From the NCBI GenBank assembly GCA_944739405.2, contig OX123182.2:63243183-63307182 (forward strand): DNA of 64,000 nt, in the 5' to 3' direction. Below, piece by piece: positions 11,083-20,013 of the stretch (position 1 is its first letter; every line of letters begins with the position of its first letter). The DNA is from Euclidia mi. Lineage: Eukaryota > Arthropoda > Insecta > Lepidoptera > Erebidae. The position numbers and the translations under genes are program-made. The notes below the pieces were generated by a model. It worked only from the letters and a program-made list of their open reading frames with translations, ran no database searches and was not told the origin of the DNA.

Positions 11083-12090
11083 GTGATCTTCAGAACAAAA
11101 TATACAAGATAATTGGGCAGCAACGTGTAATGACGTGGTTTTGTTACGATTAGATGTTGGTTTCGTCTTACAATCTAAATATTCTAAGGACCGAAATCGT
11201 GATTCTAAGAATTCTTTAAATTCTTGAAATTTAGGTAGCTCATCTGAAACACTAATATTTGATTCCCATAATTTTCTAGACTCGTTATCTAATTTCGAAC
11301 TAATTATGAAAATCACGATTACGTCCCACGAATCAACATCAATATCGAGAGTTCGTAACCCATGTAGACATTCAACAGTTATATCTAAAAGATGTTTGAT
11401 CGCCGAAGATGACTCCTTAACGATAGCGGGTTGTTGTATAAAACGTTTTAGCATACAGTTGGACAGGAATTTCTTATTGTCATAACGTTTTGTTAACACT
11501 TCCCATGACTCTCTGTAGTTAGATGCAGTAACTGGCGTGTGCCTTAGTAACTGCTCTGCTTCACCAGACAAGTGAGCTTTTAAATAATGGAGTTTTTGGA
11601 CGTCATCAATGGCATCATTTTTATCAATAAGTGATACAAACAAATCACGAAATGAAGTCCATTCCGTATATTGGCCGGAAAATGTGGGTAGGCTGATTTT
11701 AGGTAGTTTTACGTTGCATTTACTTTCATTTGATTGTTTTTTAGTATTGCTATTTAATTTAAGTTCTTTTAATTCACTTTTATATGTTATGTAAATATCT
11801 TCTGTCTTGCCATAAATATCTGTTGTAAAATAAGTATTTTTCATATCTGTAGTTGTAGCTATTTCTATTATTTTTTTGTGTGTATCTACAAAACCTTTCC
11901 ACTGTGATTCTAATGTTTCTAAACGTGTTTCAATATATGATTGCGTTAATCGATCTTTGGGTGACTTCTTAAAATTAACTCTTCCTCTCTCTATTATACT
12001 TTTAGCATCTAATTGTAATTTGAGTAACGACTCCATGTTTAATAATAACATTGCAATAAATCTAAATGTAAAATACAATAAATTACCCAA
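11080..12090 (-). CDS. gag: BEL/Pao Gag
   Basis: The frame gives 336 residues. The likely real start is the internal MESLLKLQL at residue 19, since the first 18 residues are hydrophobic and unlike the family. LPKISLPTFSGQYTEWTSF marks the conserved Pao gag region, followed by LHYLKAHLSGEAEQLL and later TSLHVAAQLSCIFCSEDH. The protein forms the particle that packages element RNA. It ends at the TAA at 11080-11082 in the same frame as pol. A truncated duplicate is at 15651-16625. Confidence 0.88.
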   Translation of the reverse strand: MGNLLYFTFRFIAMLLLNMESLLKLQLDAKSIIERGRVNFKKSPKDRLTQSYIETRLETLESQWKGFVDTHKKIIEIATTTDMKNTYFTTDIYGKTEDIYITYKSELKELKLNSNTKKQSNESKCNVKLPKISLPTFSGQYTEWTSFRDLFVSLIDKNDAIDDVQKLHYLKAHLSGEAEQLLRHTPVTASNYRESWEVLTKRYDNKKFLSNCMLKRFIQQPAIVKESSSAIKHLLDITVECLHGLRTLDIDVDSWDVIVIFIISSKLDNESRKLWESNISVSDELPKFQEFKEFLESRFRSLEYLDCKTKPTSNRNKTTSLHVAAQLSCIFCSEDH

Positions 12091-12927
12091 AGCTCTAAAC
12101 TAATTTGTTTCTATTTACCAGATAAAACTACTAAACAACTACTTGCTACAACAGATTTGATAAGAGATTTAAGTTGAATTTCTTAAAGACAGAAATATTC
12201 TAAGTTACTGATCAAATTACGAAAATTTTACAAGTGTTTTTAAAATATCAAACCCAGAAAAAATTCGGGCATAGGTTCCCCGTAGTATCACTTTTTACCA
12301 AATTATTCTAAGTCTACAAACTACTTTAACAAATTTAACTATGTCTAAGATTACTTCTAAATTTAACTAAGTACCTATAAAAGCAATAAAACTTATAAGT
12401 CCCAAATTTAGCAAATATTTTCTAAGTCCAAAACACGTCACTATTCGCTACGTAAAAATAAACGATTAACTACTGTTTCACTAAAGATTTCACTTATTTC
12501 TGCACTCGTAATAATGTCAAAGTTACTCACAGTTTGCTGCTGCCAAACCTGATCCACGTCTTGTCACTGTTGTCGTCACGTCTGCAAACACTCCCAGCGC
12601 CCTCTAGCGGTGCCGCATGCACAACTCGATACGATGACAGCGCCCTCTGCCGAGTGATTCGGCACACCTCGTCTGCACTCCAAACAGCGCCTTTCTCCCA
12701 AATCGTCACAGTCTCGCAAAGGGACTGGTGGCGCCCTCTATAATGACGACTTGCTCCAACTGGTGCGCCCTCTTTCGTAGCTGCTCCACAATTCACTCGC
12801 GACGCGTGCGCGATAGTAGCACTTCAGTGGAATCGCCACTGGTTTCTGTGCTGATACTCAAAAATTCACGGCGCGATAACACAAACAACGCTCGTGACGC
12901 GCGGGATCCGACTCGATAAGACCACTT
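12091..12927 (-). other. BEL leader (5' untranslated region)
   Basis: About 840 bp lie between the 5' LTR and gag. The part next to the LTR is GC-rich with repeated gcgccctct motifs (12597-12780). The likely primer binding site is at about 12907-12924, reading TGGTCTTATCGAGTCGGA on the minus strand, 3 bases from the LTR; I could not assign the tRNA. Small frames here have no family motifs. Confidence 0.6.
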
Positions 12928-13113
12928 TGTACAGTGAGTCCAACGACGGACCAAGGGAACGAAATAAAACACGAAATCGTTCCCAAGCAAGAGACATTTA
13001 TTCGTTCAATCGCCGGTGCTATATATACTAGCCTCGGAAAACTTTGATAGCGCGGTTCAGGATCAAACAGCGCCATCTATCGAATTATGATGGAACTATT
13101 ATAACATTTAACA
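12928..13113 (-). repeat. BEL/Pao 5' LTR (186 bp)
   Basis: Same length and ends as 6519-6704, with one visible difference. It is followed on the element strand by the putative primer binding site and the leader. An extra copy lies at 17463-17648 within the tandem duplication. Confidence 0.92.
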
Positions 13114-13789
13114 ATGCTCGTCTTAATCCGGTTGAGATCACCAAGCGAAGAAATACGGTGCTGTGACCCGTCGGCATCTAATACAAAAATATTACCTTCT
13201 CGTGTCCAACTTTTTGTGACTCCGAATCGGTGCCTTGCTGTCATGAATATGTCGTGCCGTGTCTTAGTAAGAAATTCAGACATAGTTGTGCCGCTACCTT
13301 TCAGTTTGGTCTTGGAGAACCAAACCTTGTCCCGGATCGCTGTGTGCTGGAACTTAACTAAAATGGGTCTCGGCTTGTTTGACCCAGATGGACGGCCCAT
13401 GCGGTGACTCCGCTTGATGTCATCCTTTAAGATCTCAGGTAGATGAAGACTATGACATCCATGACTGTCTGAACTGGATCTTCATTTTTAGGTTCAGAGA
13501 CACCGTGAATTAACAGCATTTTACGGCGGCTGCGCATCTCCATTCTGTCCACTTCGCATGCCAGCAGCTCCATCTGTCTTTGAAAAGCTCCAATTGTCTC
13601 CATCACGAATGTCCGGAAGGTTGAAAAATCAGCTGCCAGACTTGATAAGTTGGGTGCACTGGTGTGTTTGGCAGTTTTATGAAGTTCAGCCTCAATGTTG
13701 GCCATGCGCTCCTCAATGCCAGCCATAGTGGTGGAAAATGAAGTTTTTATTGCCTCAACGCTGTCCATGGCAAATAAGTGATGGCGCAA
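13114..13789 (-). pseudogene. LINE ORF1 (L1-type RNA-binding protein), frameshifted and split
   Basis: The first part (13789 down to about 13440) reads FAMDSVEAIKTSF, a coiled-coil stretch with GIEERMANIEAEL, then RRKMLLIHGVSEP. The second part reads LPEILKDDIKRSHRMGRP, KPRPILVKF, RDKVWFSKTKLKG and FLTKTRHDIFMTAR, the layout of L1-type ORF1 RNA chaperones. The two parts are in different frames, joined near 13440 by a one-base shift. The frame is then cut at 13114 by the BEL insertion, with the last 23 codons at 6445-6518. It sits upstream of ORF2 of the same LINE. An identical copy is at 17649-18324. Confidence 0.75.
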
Positions 13790-13955
13790 ACTTGTAAACT
13801 AGATTATGAAGCAGGAATAAACACTAAACTGGTAGGTGTTAATGTTAACAAAAAAGTAATAACATTTATTTTAAAAAAATGATAAAATTACTATTTTTAA
13901 ATAATAAAAAATACAGAGTGAAAAATTTTTGTTGTTTGTGATCTGACTACCCATA

Positions 13956-14143
13956 TCTTTAACCCATTTTATTGTTCAAACATTTATGCCATGGCTCTGC
14001 AAGATTTATTGTCCTATGGCGAGCCCCATGTACATTCCAAATGAACTCTATACTAGTGTTATCTATCCACTGGGCTACAAAATAGTCGTTGAATTTTGAG
14101 AATTTTGTGAGTGCATCGTTCTGTGGAACATTTTCCATGATGT
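13956..14143 (-). pseudogene. MULE transposase middle piece, first copy
   Basis: The minus frame reads MENVPQNDALTKFSKF, FIWNVHGARHRTIN and LAEPWHKCLN. The AEPWH segment corresponds to the conserved E-x-x-H of MULE transposases that supplies the third catalytic residue. The LINE target repeat tctttaa is at 13956-13962. An identical copy at 18491-18678 belongs to the second unit of the tandem duplication. Confidence 0.65.
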
Positions 14144-14669
14144 TGTAACGGAATCCTATAGACCCCAGGCTGATTAAAATTTTAGTTTTCTTACTAACTG
14201 GGTCTAAAATATCAATTTCAGCCTGGCCCCGCCAAGTAATTTGTGGCCAGGGTTCCCGCGCACCTCCCCGCGCAGGACCATGGAATTCGCCCTTACTTTA
14301 TATTCCTCTGCTGACAGCATTTACCAAACGTAAATGCTTATAATTGAATGAAAGTGGTCATCAAAATACTAAAGACAGCGATACATTAGTATTGGTTTGT
14401 CATCACAAAATCACTCTCCATATATTCATGCTTCACATATTGGTACTTGAGTACAAGGCAGCGTATCTCAGAGACGGCAGCTCCAGGGAGACGGAGAACA
14501 TGATCCAGGTATATTAGTCTTATAGTATTATCAGCGCCGAGTATTTCAGCGATATCCAGTGTATAGTATTGAGCGTACAGTAACAGTCTCAGAACTGATG
14601 TCACAAAACGCCTCCTTGCCGCAAGTCACAACATTGAAGCCCATACAAACATAGTCAATTAGAACGTAT
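14144..14669 (-). repeat. Partial LTR of the non-coding element, duplicated copy
   Basis: Identical to 18679-19204. It begins tgtaacggaatcc and stops where the gag-protease element is inserted. It is part of tandem copy 1 and has no partner on its right. Confidence 0.8.
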
Positions 14670-15646
14670 TGTTACGGACGGGGTAACAGGATTGGAAGGA
14701 AACACCGAGTAGCACTGATGACACTTTATTCGACTTCACACACGACGCGCCGTTTAATTTCGACGCGGACAGCACCAACACTAGCGTCTTTTGCACTGCA
14801 CTTTTCACTGCACTTCACTGCACTTCACTGCACTTTACTGCACTATACTTTCACTTCACTTTATTTTACTTCTTCTTCTTTCTTCCTTTTACTTCTTCAC
14901 TTTACCACTTTTCAACTTTAACTGGCGCTTAGCACGTCTACACCGCCTTATATACCCCTAGGAATGTTCTAGATCTACTAATTTCGATTGTCTTTTCGTT
15001 ATTCAATTGTTTTTCTATCTCCTGTCTCTTTTTAACCTTTCCATTCCTTCTTGAAGTTTCTGGAATTTTCTAATCTTTATTCGAAATATTTAAATTTGTG
15101 TTTCCATCTCCTGTCTCTTTTTAACCTTTCCATTCCTTCCTGAAGTTTCTAGAATTTTCTCATTTTTACTCGAAATATTTAAATAATCTTTTAAATATTT
15201 GCCAAATATTCATAAACATTTTCCAAATTTCATAAAAACCATAATCCACATAACAGTTATGACTGGGATTTGAACCCACGCCTTTAGAACGTGAACGGAA
15301 TGTGTTATCCGCACGGCCATCGCCTTGTTGTCAACGGATGCTGAATTTGGCGAACACTTGACAAAATGTATACATCATCGAACTAAAAACTCATTTCCAA
15401 ATAATAAAATAGTCTTCAAACCTCTTTGCTAATTATTGTGTTTCGTGACGACGGTTTGACATGACACTGGCCGTCACACTACCCCCCTCTAAGACATGCG
15501 CGTCCCGCGCATCCTTAGACCCATAATACACCGCTCTCCTATAGACATGGACCAAATCATTAAACTTCGTAGCTATAGAAGCCTGTGATCTATGTGTAAG
15601 TTTGCTTTCTTTGAGGCACAAAACTTGCCCCTTGCCACCACTTTTC
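14670..15646 (-). mobile_element. Truncated gag-protease LTR element, duplicated copy
   Basis: Contains a complete 809-bp LTR (14670-15478) and 168 bases of interior, then stops at the tandem-duplication joint at 15646. The full element is at 19205-22670. The coding remnant 15433-15646 is the C-terminal end of the gag-protease frame. Confidence 0.85.
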
Positions 15647-15650
15647 GTGC

Positions 15651-16625
15651 GGCAGCAACGTGTAATGACGTGGTTTTGTTACGATTAGATGTTGGTTTCG
15701 TCTTACAATCTAAATATTCTAAGGACCGAAATCGTGATTCTAAGAATTCTTTAAATTCTTGAAATTTAGGTAGCTCATCTGAAACACTAATATTTGATTC
15801 CCATAATTTTCTAGACTCGTTATCTAATTTCGAACTAATTATGAAAATCACGATTACGTCCCACGAATCAACATCAATATCGAGAGTTCGTAACCCATGT
15901 AGACATTCAACAGTTATATCTAAAAGATGTTTGATCGCCGAAGATGACTCCTTAACGATAGCGGGTTGTTGTATAAAACGTTTTAGCATACAGTTGGACA
16001 GGAATTTCTTATTGTCATAACGTTTTGTTAACACTTCCCATGACTCTCTGTAGTTAGATGCAGTAACTGGCGTGTGCCTTAGTAACTGCTCTGCTTCACC
16101 AGACAAGTGAGCTTTTAAATAATGGAGTTTTTGGACGTCATCAATGGCATCATTTTTATCAATAAGTGATACAAACAAATCACGAAATGAAGTCCATTCC
16201 GTATATTGGCCGGAAAATGTGGGTAGGCTGATTTTAGGTAGTTTTACGTTGCATTTACTTTCATTTGATTGTTTTTTAGTATTGCTATTTAATTTAAGTT
16301 CTTTTAATTCACTTTTATATGTTATGTAAATATCTTCTGTCTTGCCATAAATATCTGTTGTAAAATAAGTATTTTTCATATCTGTAGTTGTAGCTATTTC
16401 TATTATTTTTTTGTGTGTATCTACAAAACCTTTCCACTGTGATTCTAATGTTTCTAAACGTGTTTCAATATATGATTGCGTTAATCGATCTTTGGGTGAC
16501 TTCTTAAAATTAACTCTTCCTCTCTCTATTATACTTTTAGCATCTAATTGTAATTTGAGTAACGACTCCATGTTTAATAATAACATTGCAATAAATCTAA
16601 ATGTAAAATACAATAAATTACCCAA
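15651..16625 (-). pseudogene. Truncated BEL gag in tandem copy 2, chimeric 3' end
   Basis: Repeats the BEL gag from its start to codon 325, then runs through a 4-base filler (gtgc, 15647-15650) into the gag-protease element in a foreign frame, giving 25 unrelated residues before a stop at 15573. The last zinc-finger region of gag is lost. This chimeric frame is a by-product of the duplication joint, not a functional fusion. Confidence 0.85.
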
Positions 16626-17462
16626 AGCTCTAAACTAATTTGTTTCTATTTACCAGATAAAACTACTAAACAACTACTTGCTACAACAGATTTGATAAGA
16701 GATTTAAGTTGAATTTCTTAAAGACAGAAATATTCTAAGTTACTGATCAAATTACGAAAATTTTACAAGTGTTTTTAAAATATCAAACCCAGAAAAAATT
16801 CGGGCATAGGTTCCCCGTAGTATCACTTTTTACCAAATTATTCTAAGTCTACAAACTACTTTAACAAATTTAACTATGTCTAAGATTACTTCTAAATTTA
16901 ACTAAGTACCTATAAAAGCAATAAAACTTATAAGTCCCAAATTTAGCAAATATTTTCTAAGTCCAAAACACGTCACTATTCGCTACGTAAAAATAAACGA
17001 TTAACTACTGTTTCACTAAAGATTTCACTTATTTCTGCACTCGTAATAATGTCAAAGTTACTCACAGTTTGCTGCTGCCAAACCTGATCCACGTCTTGTC
17101 ACTGTTGTCGTCACGTCTGCAAACACTCCCAGCGCCCTCTAGCGGTGCCGCATGCACAACTCGATACGATGACAGCGCCCTCTGCCGAGTGATTCGGCAC
17201 ACCTCGTCTGCACTCCAAACAGCGCCTTTCTCCCAAATCGTCACAGTCTCGCAAAGGGACTGGTGGCGCCCTCTATAATGACGACTTGCTCCAACTGGTG
17301 CGCCCTCTTTCGTAGCTGCTCCACAATTCACTCGCGACGCGTGCGCGATAGTAGCACTTCAGTGGAATCGCCACTGGTTTCTGTGCTGATACTCAAAAAT
17401 TCACGGCGCGATAACACAAACAACGCTCGTGACGCGCGGGATCCGACTCGATAAGACCACTT

Positions 17463-17648
17463 TGTACAGTGAGTCCAACGACGGACCAAGGGAACGAAAT
17501 AAAACACGAAATCGTTCCCAAGCAAGAGACATTTATTCGTTCAATCGCCGGTGCTATATATACTAGCCTCGGAAAACTTTGATAGCGCGGTTCAGGATCA
17601 AACAGCGCCATCTATCGAATTATGATGGAACTATTATAACATTTAACA
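17463..17648 (-). repeat. Extra BEL 5' LTR (tandem copy 2)
   Basis: Identical to 12928-13113. It has no 3' LTR partner in copy 2, because the polymerase half of BEL was not duplicated. Confidence 0.9.
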
Positions 17649-18324
17649 ATGCTCGTCTTAATCCGGTTGAGATCACCAAGCGAAGAAATACGGTGCTGTG
17701 ACCCGTCGGCATCTAATACAAAAATATTACCTTCTCGTGTCCAACTTTTTGTGACTCCGAATCGGTGCCTTGCTGTCATGAATATGTCGTGCCGTGTCTT
17801 AGTAAGAAATTCAGACATAGTTGTGCCGCTACCTTTCAGTTTGGTCTTGGAGAACCAAACCTTGTCCCGGATCGCTGTGTGCTGGAACTTAACTAAAATG
17901 GGTCTCGGCTTGTTTGACCCAGATGGACGGCCCATGCGGTGACTCCGCTTGATGTCATCCTTTAAGATCTCAGGTAGATGAAGACTATGACATCCATGAC
18001 TGTCTGAACTGGATCTTCATTTTTAGGTTCAGAGACACCGTGAATTAACAGCATTTTACGGCGGCTGCGCATCTCCATTCTGTCCACTTCGCATGCCAGC
18101 AGCTCCATCTGTCTTTGAAAAGCTCCAATTGTCTCCATCACGAATGTCCGGAAGGTTGAAAAATCAGCTGCCAGACTTGATAAGTTGGGTGCACTGGTGT
18201 GTTTGGCAGTTTTATGAAGTTCAGCCTCAATGTTGGCCATGCGCTCCTCAATGCCAGCCATAGTGGTGGAAAATGAAGTTTTTATTGCCTCAACGCTGTC
18301 CATGGCAAATAAGTGATGGCGCAA
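17649..18324 (-). pseudogene. LINE ORF1, duplicated copy
   Basis: Identical in both frames to 13114-13789, including the same frameshift near 17975. The frame breaks at the BEL LTR exactly as in copy 1, showing that the BEL insertion predates the tandem duplication. Confidence 0.8.
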
Positions 18325-18490
18325 ACTTGTAAACTAGATTATGAAGCAGGAATAAACACTAAACTGGTAGGTGTTAATGTTAACAAAAAAGTAATAACAT
18401 TTATTTTAAAAAAATGATAAAATTACTATTTTTAAATAATAAAAAATACAGAGTGAAAAATTTTTGTTGTTTGTGATCTGACTACCCATA

Positions 18491-18678
18491 TCTTTAACCC
18501 ATTTTATTGTTCAAACATTTATGCCATGGCTCTGCAAGATTTATTGTCCTATGGCGAGCCCCATGTACATTCCAAATGAACTCTATACTAGTGTTATCTA
18601 TCCACTGGGCTACAAAATAGTCGTTGAATTTTGAGAATTTTGTGAGTGCATCGTTCTGTGGAACATTTTCCATGATGT
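18491..18678 (-). pseudogene. MULE transposase middle piece, second copy
   Basis: Same as 13956-14143. It is directly adjacent to the 3' LTR of the non-coding element. The reading frame resumes at 29944 on the other side of that element, with a 4-bp target duplication (minus strand acaa and acat, one mismatch). The catalytic glutamate motif AEPWH is here. Confidence 0.7.
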
Positions 18679-19204
18679 TGTAACGGAATCCTATAGACCC
18701 CAGGCTGATTAAAATTTTAGTTTTCTTACTAACTGGGTCTAAAATATCAATTTCAGCCTGGCCCCGCCAAGTAATTTGTGGCCAGGGTTCCCGCGCACCT
18801 CCCCGCGCAGGACCATGGAATTCGCCCTTACTTTATATTCCTCTGCTGACAGCATTTACCAAACGTAAATGCTTATAATTGAATGAAAGTGGTCATCAAA
18901 ATACTAAAGACAGCGATACATTAGTATTGGTTTGTCATCACAAAATCACTCTCCATATATTCATGCTTCACATATTGGTACTTGAGTACAAGGCAGCGTA
19001 TCTCAGAGACGGCAGCTCCAGGGAGACGGAGAACATGATCCAGGTATATTAGTCTTATAGTATTATCAGCGCCGAGTATTTCAGCGATATCCAGTGTATA
19101 GTATTGAGCGTACAGTAACAGTCTCAGAACTGATGTCACAAAACGCCTCCTTGCCGCAAGTCACAACATTGAAGCCCATACAAACATAGTCAATTAGAAC
19201 GTAT

Positions 19205-20013
19205 TGTTACGGACGGGGTAACAGGATTGGAAGGAAACACCGAGTAGCACTGATGACACTTTATTCGACTTCACACACGACGCGCCGTTTAATTTCGACG
19301 CGGACAGCACCAACACTAGCGTCTTTTGCACTGCACTTTTCACTGCACTTCACTGCACTTCACTGCACTTTACTGCACTATACTTTCACTTCACTTTATT
19401 TTACTTCTTCTTCTTTCTTCCTTTTACTTCTTCACTTTACCACTTTTCAACTTTAACTGGCGCTTAGCACGTCTACACCGCCTTATATACCCCTAGGAAT
19501 GTTCTAGATCTACTAATTTCGATTGTCTTTTCGTTATTCAATTGTTTTTCTATCTCCTGTCTCTTTTTAACCTTTCCATTCCTTCTTGAAGTTTCTGGAA
19601 TTTTCTAATCTTTATTCGAAATATTTAAATTTGTGTTTCCATCTCCTGTCTCTTTTTAACCTTTCCATTCCTTCCTGAAGTTTCTAGAATTTTCTCATTT
19701 TTACTCGAAATATTTAAATAATCTTTTAAATATTTGCCAAATATTCATAAACATTTTCCAAATTTCATAAAAACCATAATCCACATAACAGTTATGACTG
19801 GGATTTGAACCCACGCCTTTAGAACGTGAACGGAATGTGTTATCCGCACGGCCATCGCCTTGTTGTCAACGGATGCTGAATTTGGCGAACACTTGACAAA
19901 ATGTATACATCATCGAACTAAAAACTCATTTCCAAATAATAAAATAGTCTTCAAACCTCTTTGCTAATTATTGTGTTTCGTGACGACGGTTTGACATGAC
20001 ACTGGCCGTCACA
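19205..20013 (-). repeat. 3' LTR (809 bp) of the gag-protease element
   Basis: On the element strand it starts TGTGACGG and ends CCGTAACA, and is preceded by a purine-rich tract at 20014-20030. Three substitutions distinguish it from 21862-22670 by eye. It contains a tRNA-like stretch at 19791-19860. Confidence 0.92.
19791..19860 (-). other. tRNA-Leu-like stretch inside the LTR
   Basis: The minus strand reads GATGGCCGTGCGGA (close to a leucine-type A box) and, about 35 bases on, GGCGTGGGTTCAAATCCCA, a perfect T arm and B box. Copies are also at 15256-15325 and 22450-22518. The T-arm stretch equals that of insect tRNA-Leu as I recall it, the same tRNA used for priming. Whether RNA polymerase III uses it is unknown. 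Confidence 0.55.

Larger units (their letters stand above)
6519..13113 (-). mobile_element. BEL/Pao LTR retrotransposon, about 6.6 kb, nearly intact
   Basis: Two 186-bp LTRs with TG...CA ends enclose a leader of about 840 bp, a gag frame (11080-12090) and a pol frame (6907-10872) with protease, reverse transcriptase, RNase H and integrase. A target repeat atgc flanks it. The insertion splits ORF1 of a LINE. Near-identical LTRs mean recent insertion. Gag and pol share one reading frame separated by a TAA stop. The gag half, leader and 5' LTR are duplicated again at 15651-17648. Confidence 0.93.
2340..13955 (-). mobile_element. Full-length LINE (L1-type ORF1 plus endonuclease-RT ORF2), split by a BEL element
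   Basis: The element has a 3' tail of ATT triplets (minus strand, 2340-2356) after a cacaataaag-type end. ORF2 is at 2728-5667 and ORF1 at 13114-13789 plus 6445-6518. It is flanked by the 7-bp direct repeat tctttaa at 2333-2339 and 13956-13962, where the interrupted MULE frame resumes. Without the BEL insertion the LINE is about 5.0 kb. A 5'-truncated relative of its 3' end lies at 32222-32372, sharing the gataaggccgcc block. ORF2 fits the CR1/Jockey superfamily; the exact clade is not resolved. Confidence 0.8.
11116..15646. repeat. Tandem duplication, copy 1 (about 4.53 kb)
   Basis: Everything from 11116 to 15646 recurs at 15651-20181 with a constant offset of 4535 bp. All frames read in both copies translate identically, and sampled DNA lines show no difference. 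The unit joins part of the BEL gag, the BEL 5' LTR, LINE ORF1, a piece of MULE, part of the non-coding element's LTR, one LTR of the gag-protease element and the first 168 bases of that element's interior. Its ends match no element boundary, so it arose by recombination or assembly, not transposition. Confidence 0.9.

Noticed and set aside
12527..12796. 89-residue minus frame in the BEL leader
   Set aside because: Lies in the GC-rich untranslated leader, no recognisable domain, and the same sequence is only repeated through the tandem duplication.
15573..16625. 350-residue BEL gag variant as a novel fusion gene
   Set aside because: The last 25 residues come from reading through the duplication joint in a foreign frame; it is a chimera of the rearrangement.
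12928..17648. Two independent BEL insertions
   Set aside because: The second LTR sits at exactly 4535 bp offset with identical LINE flanks on the same side and no 3' half, so it is a duplication and not a second insertion.
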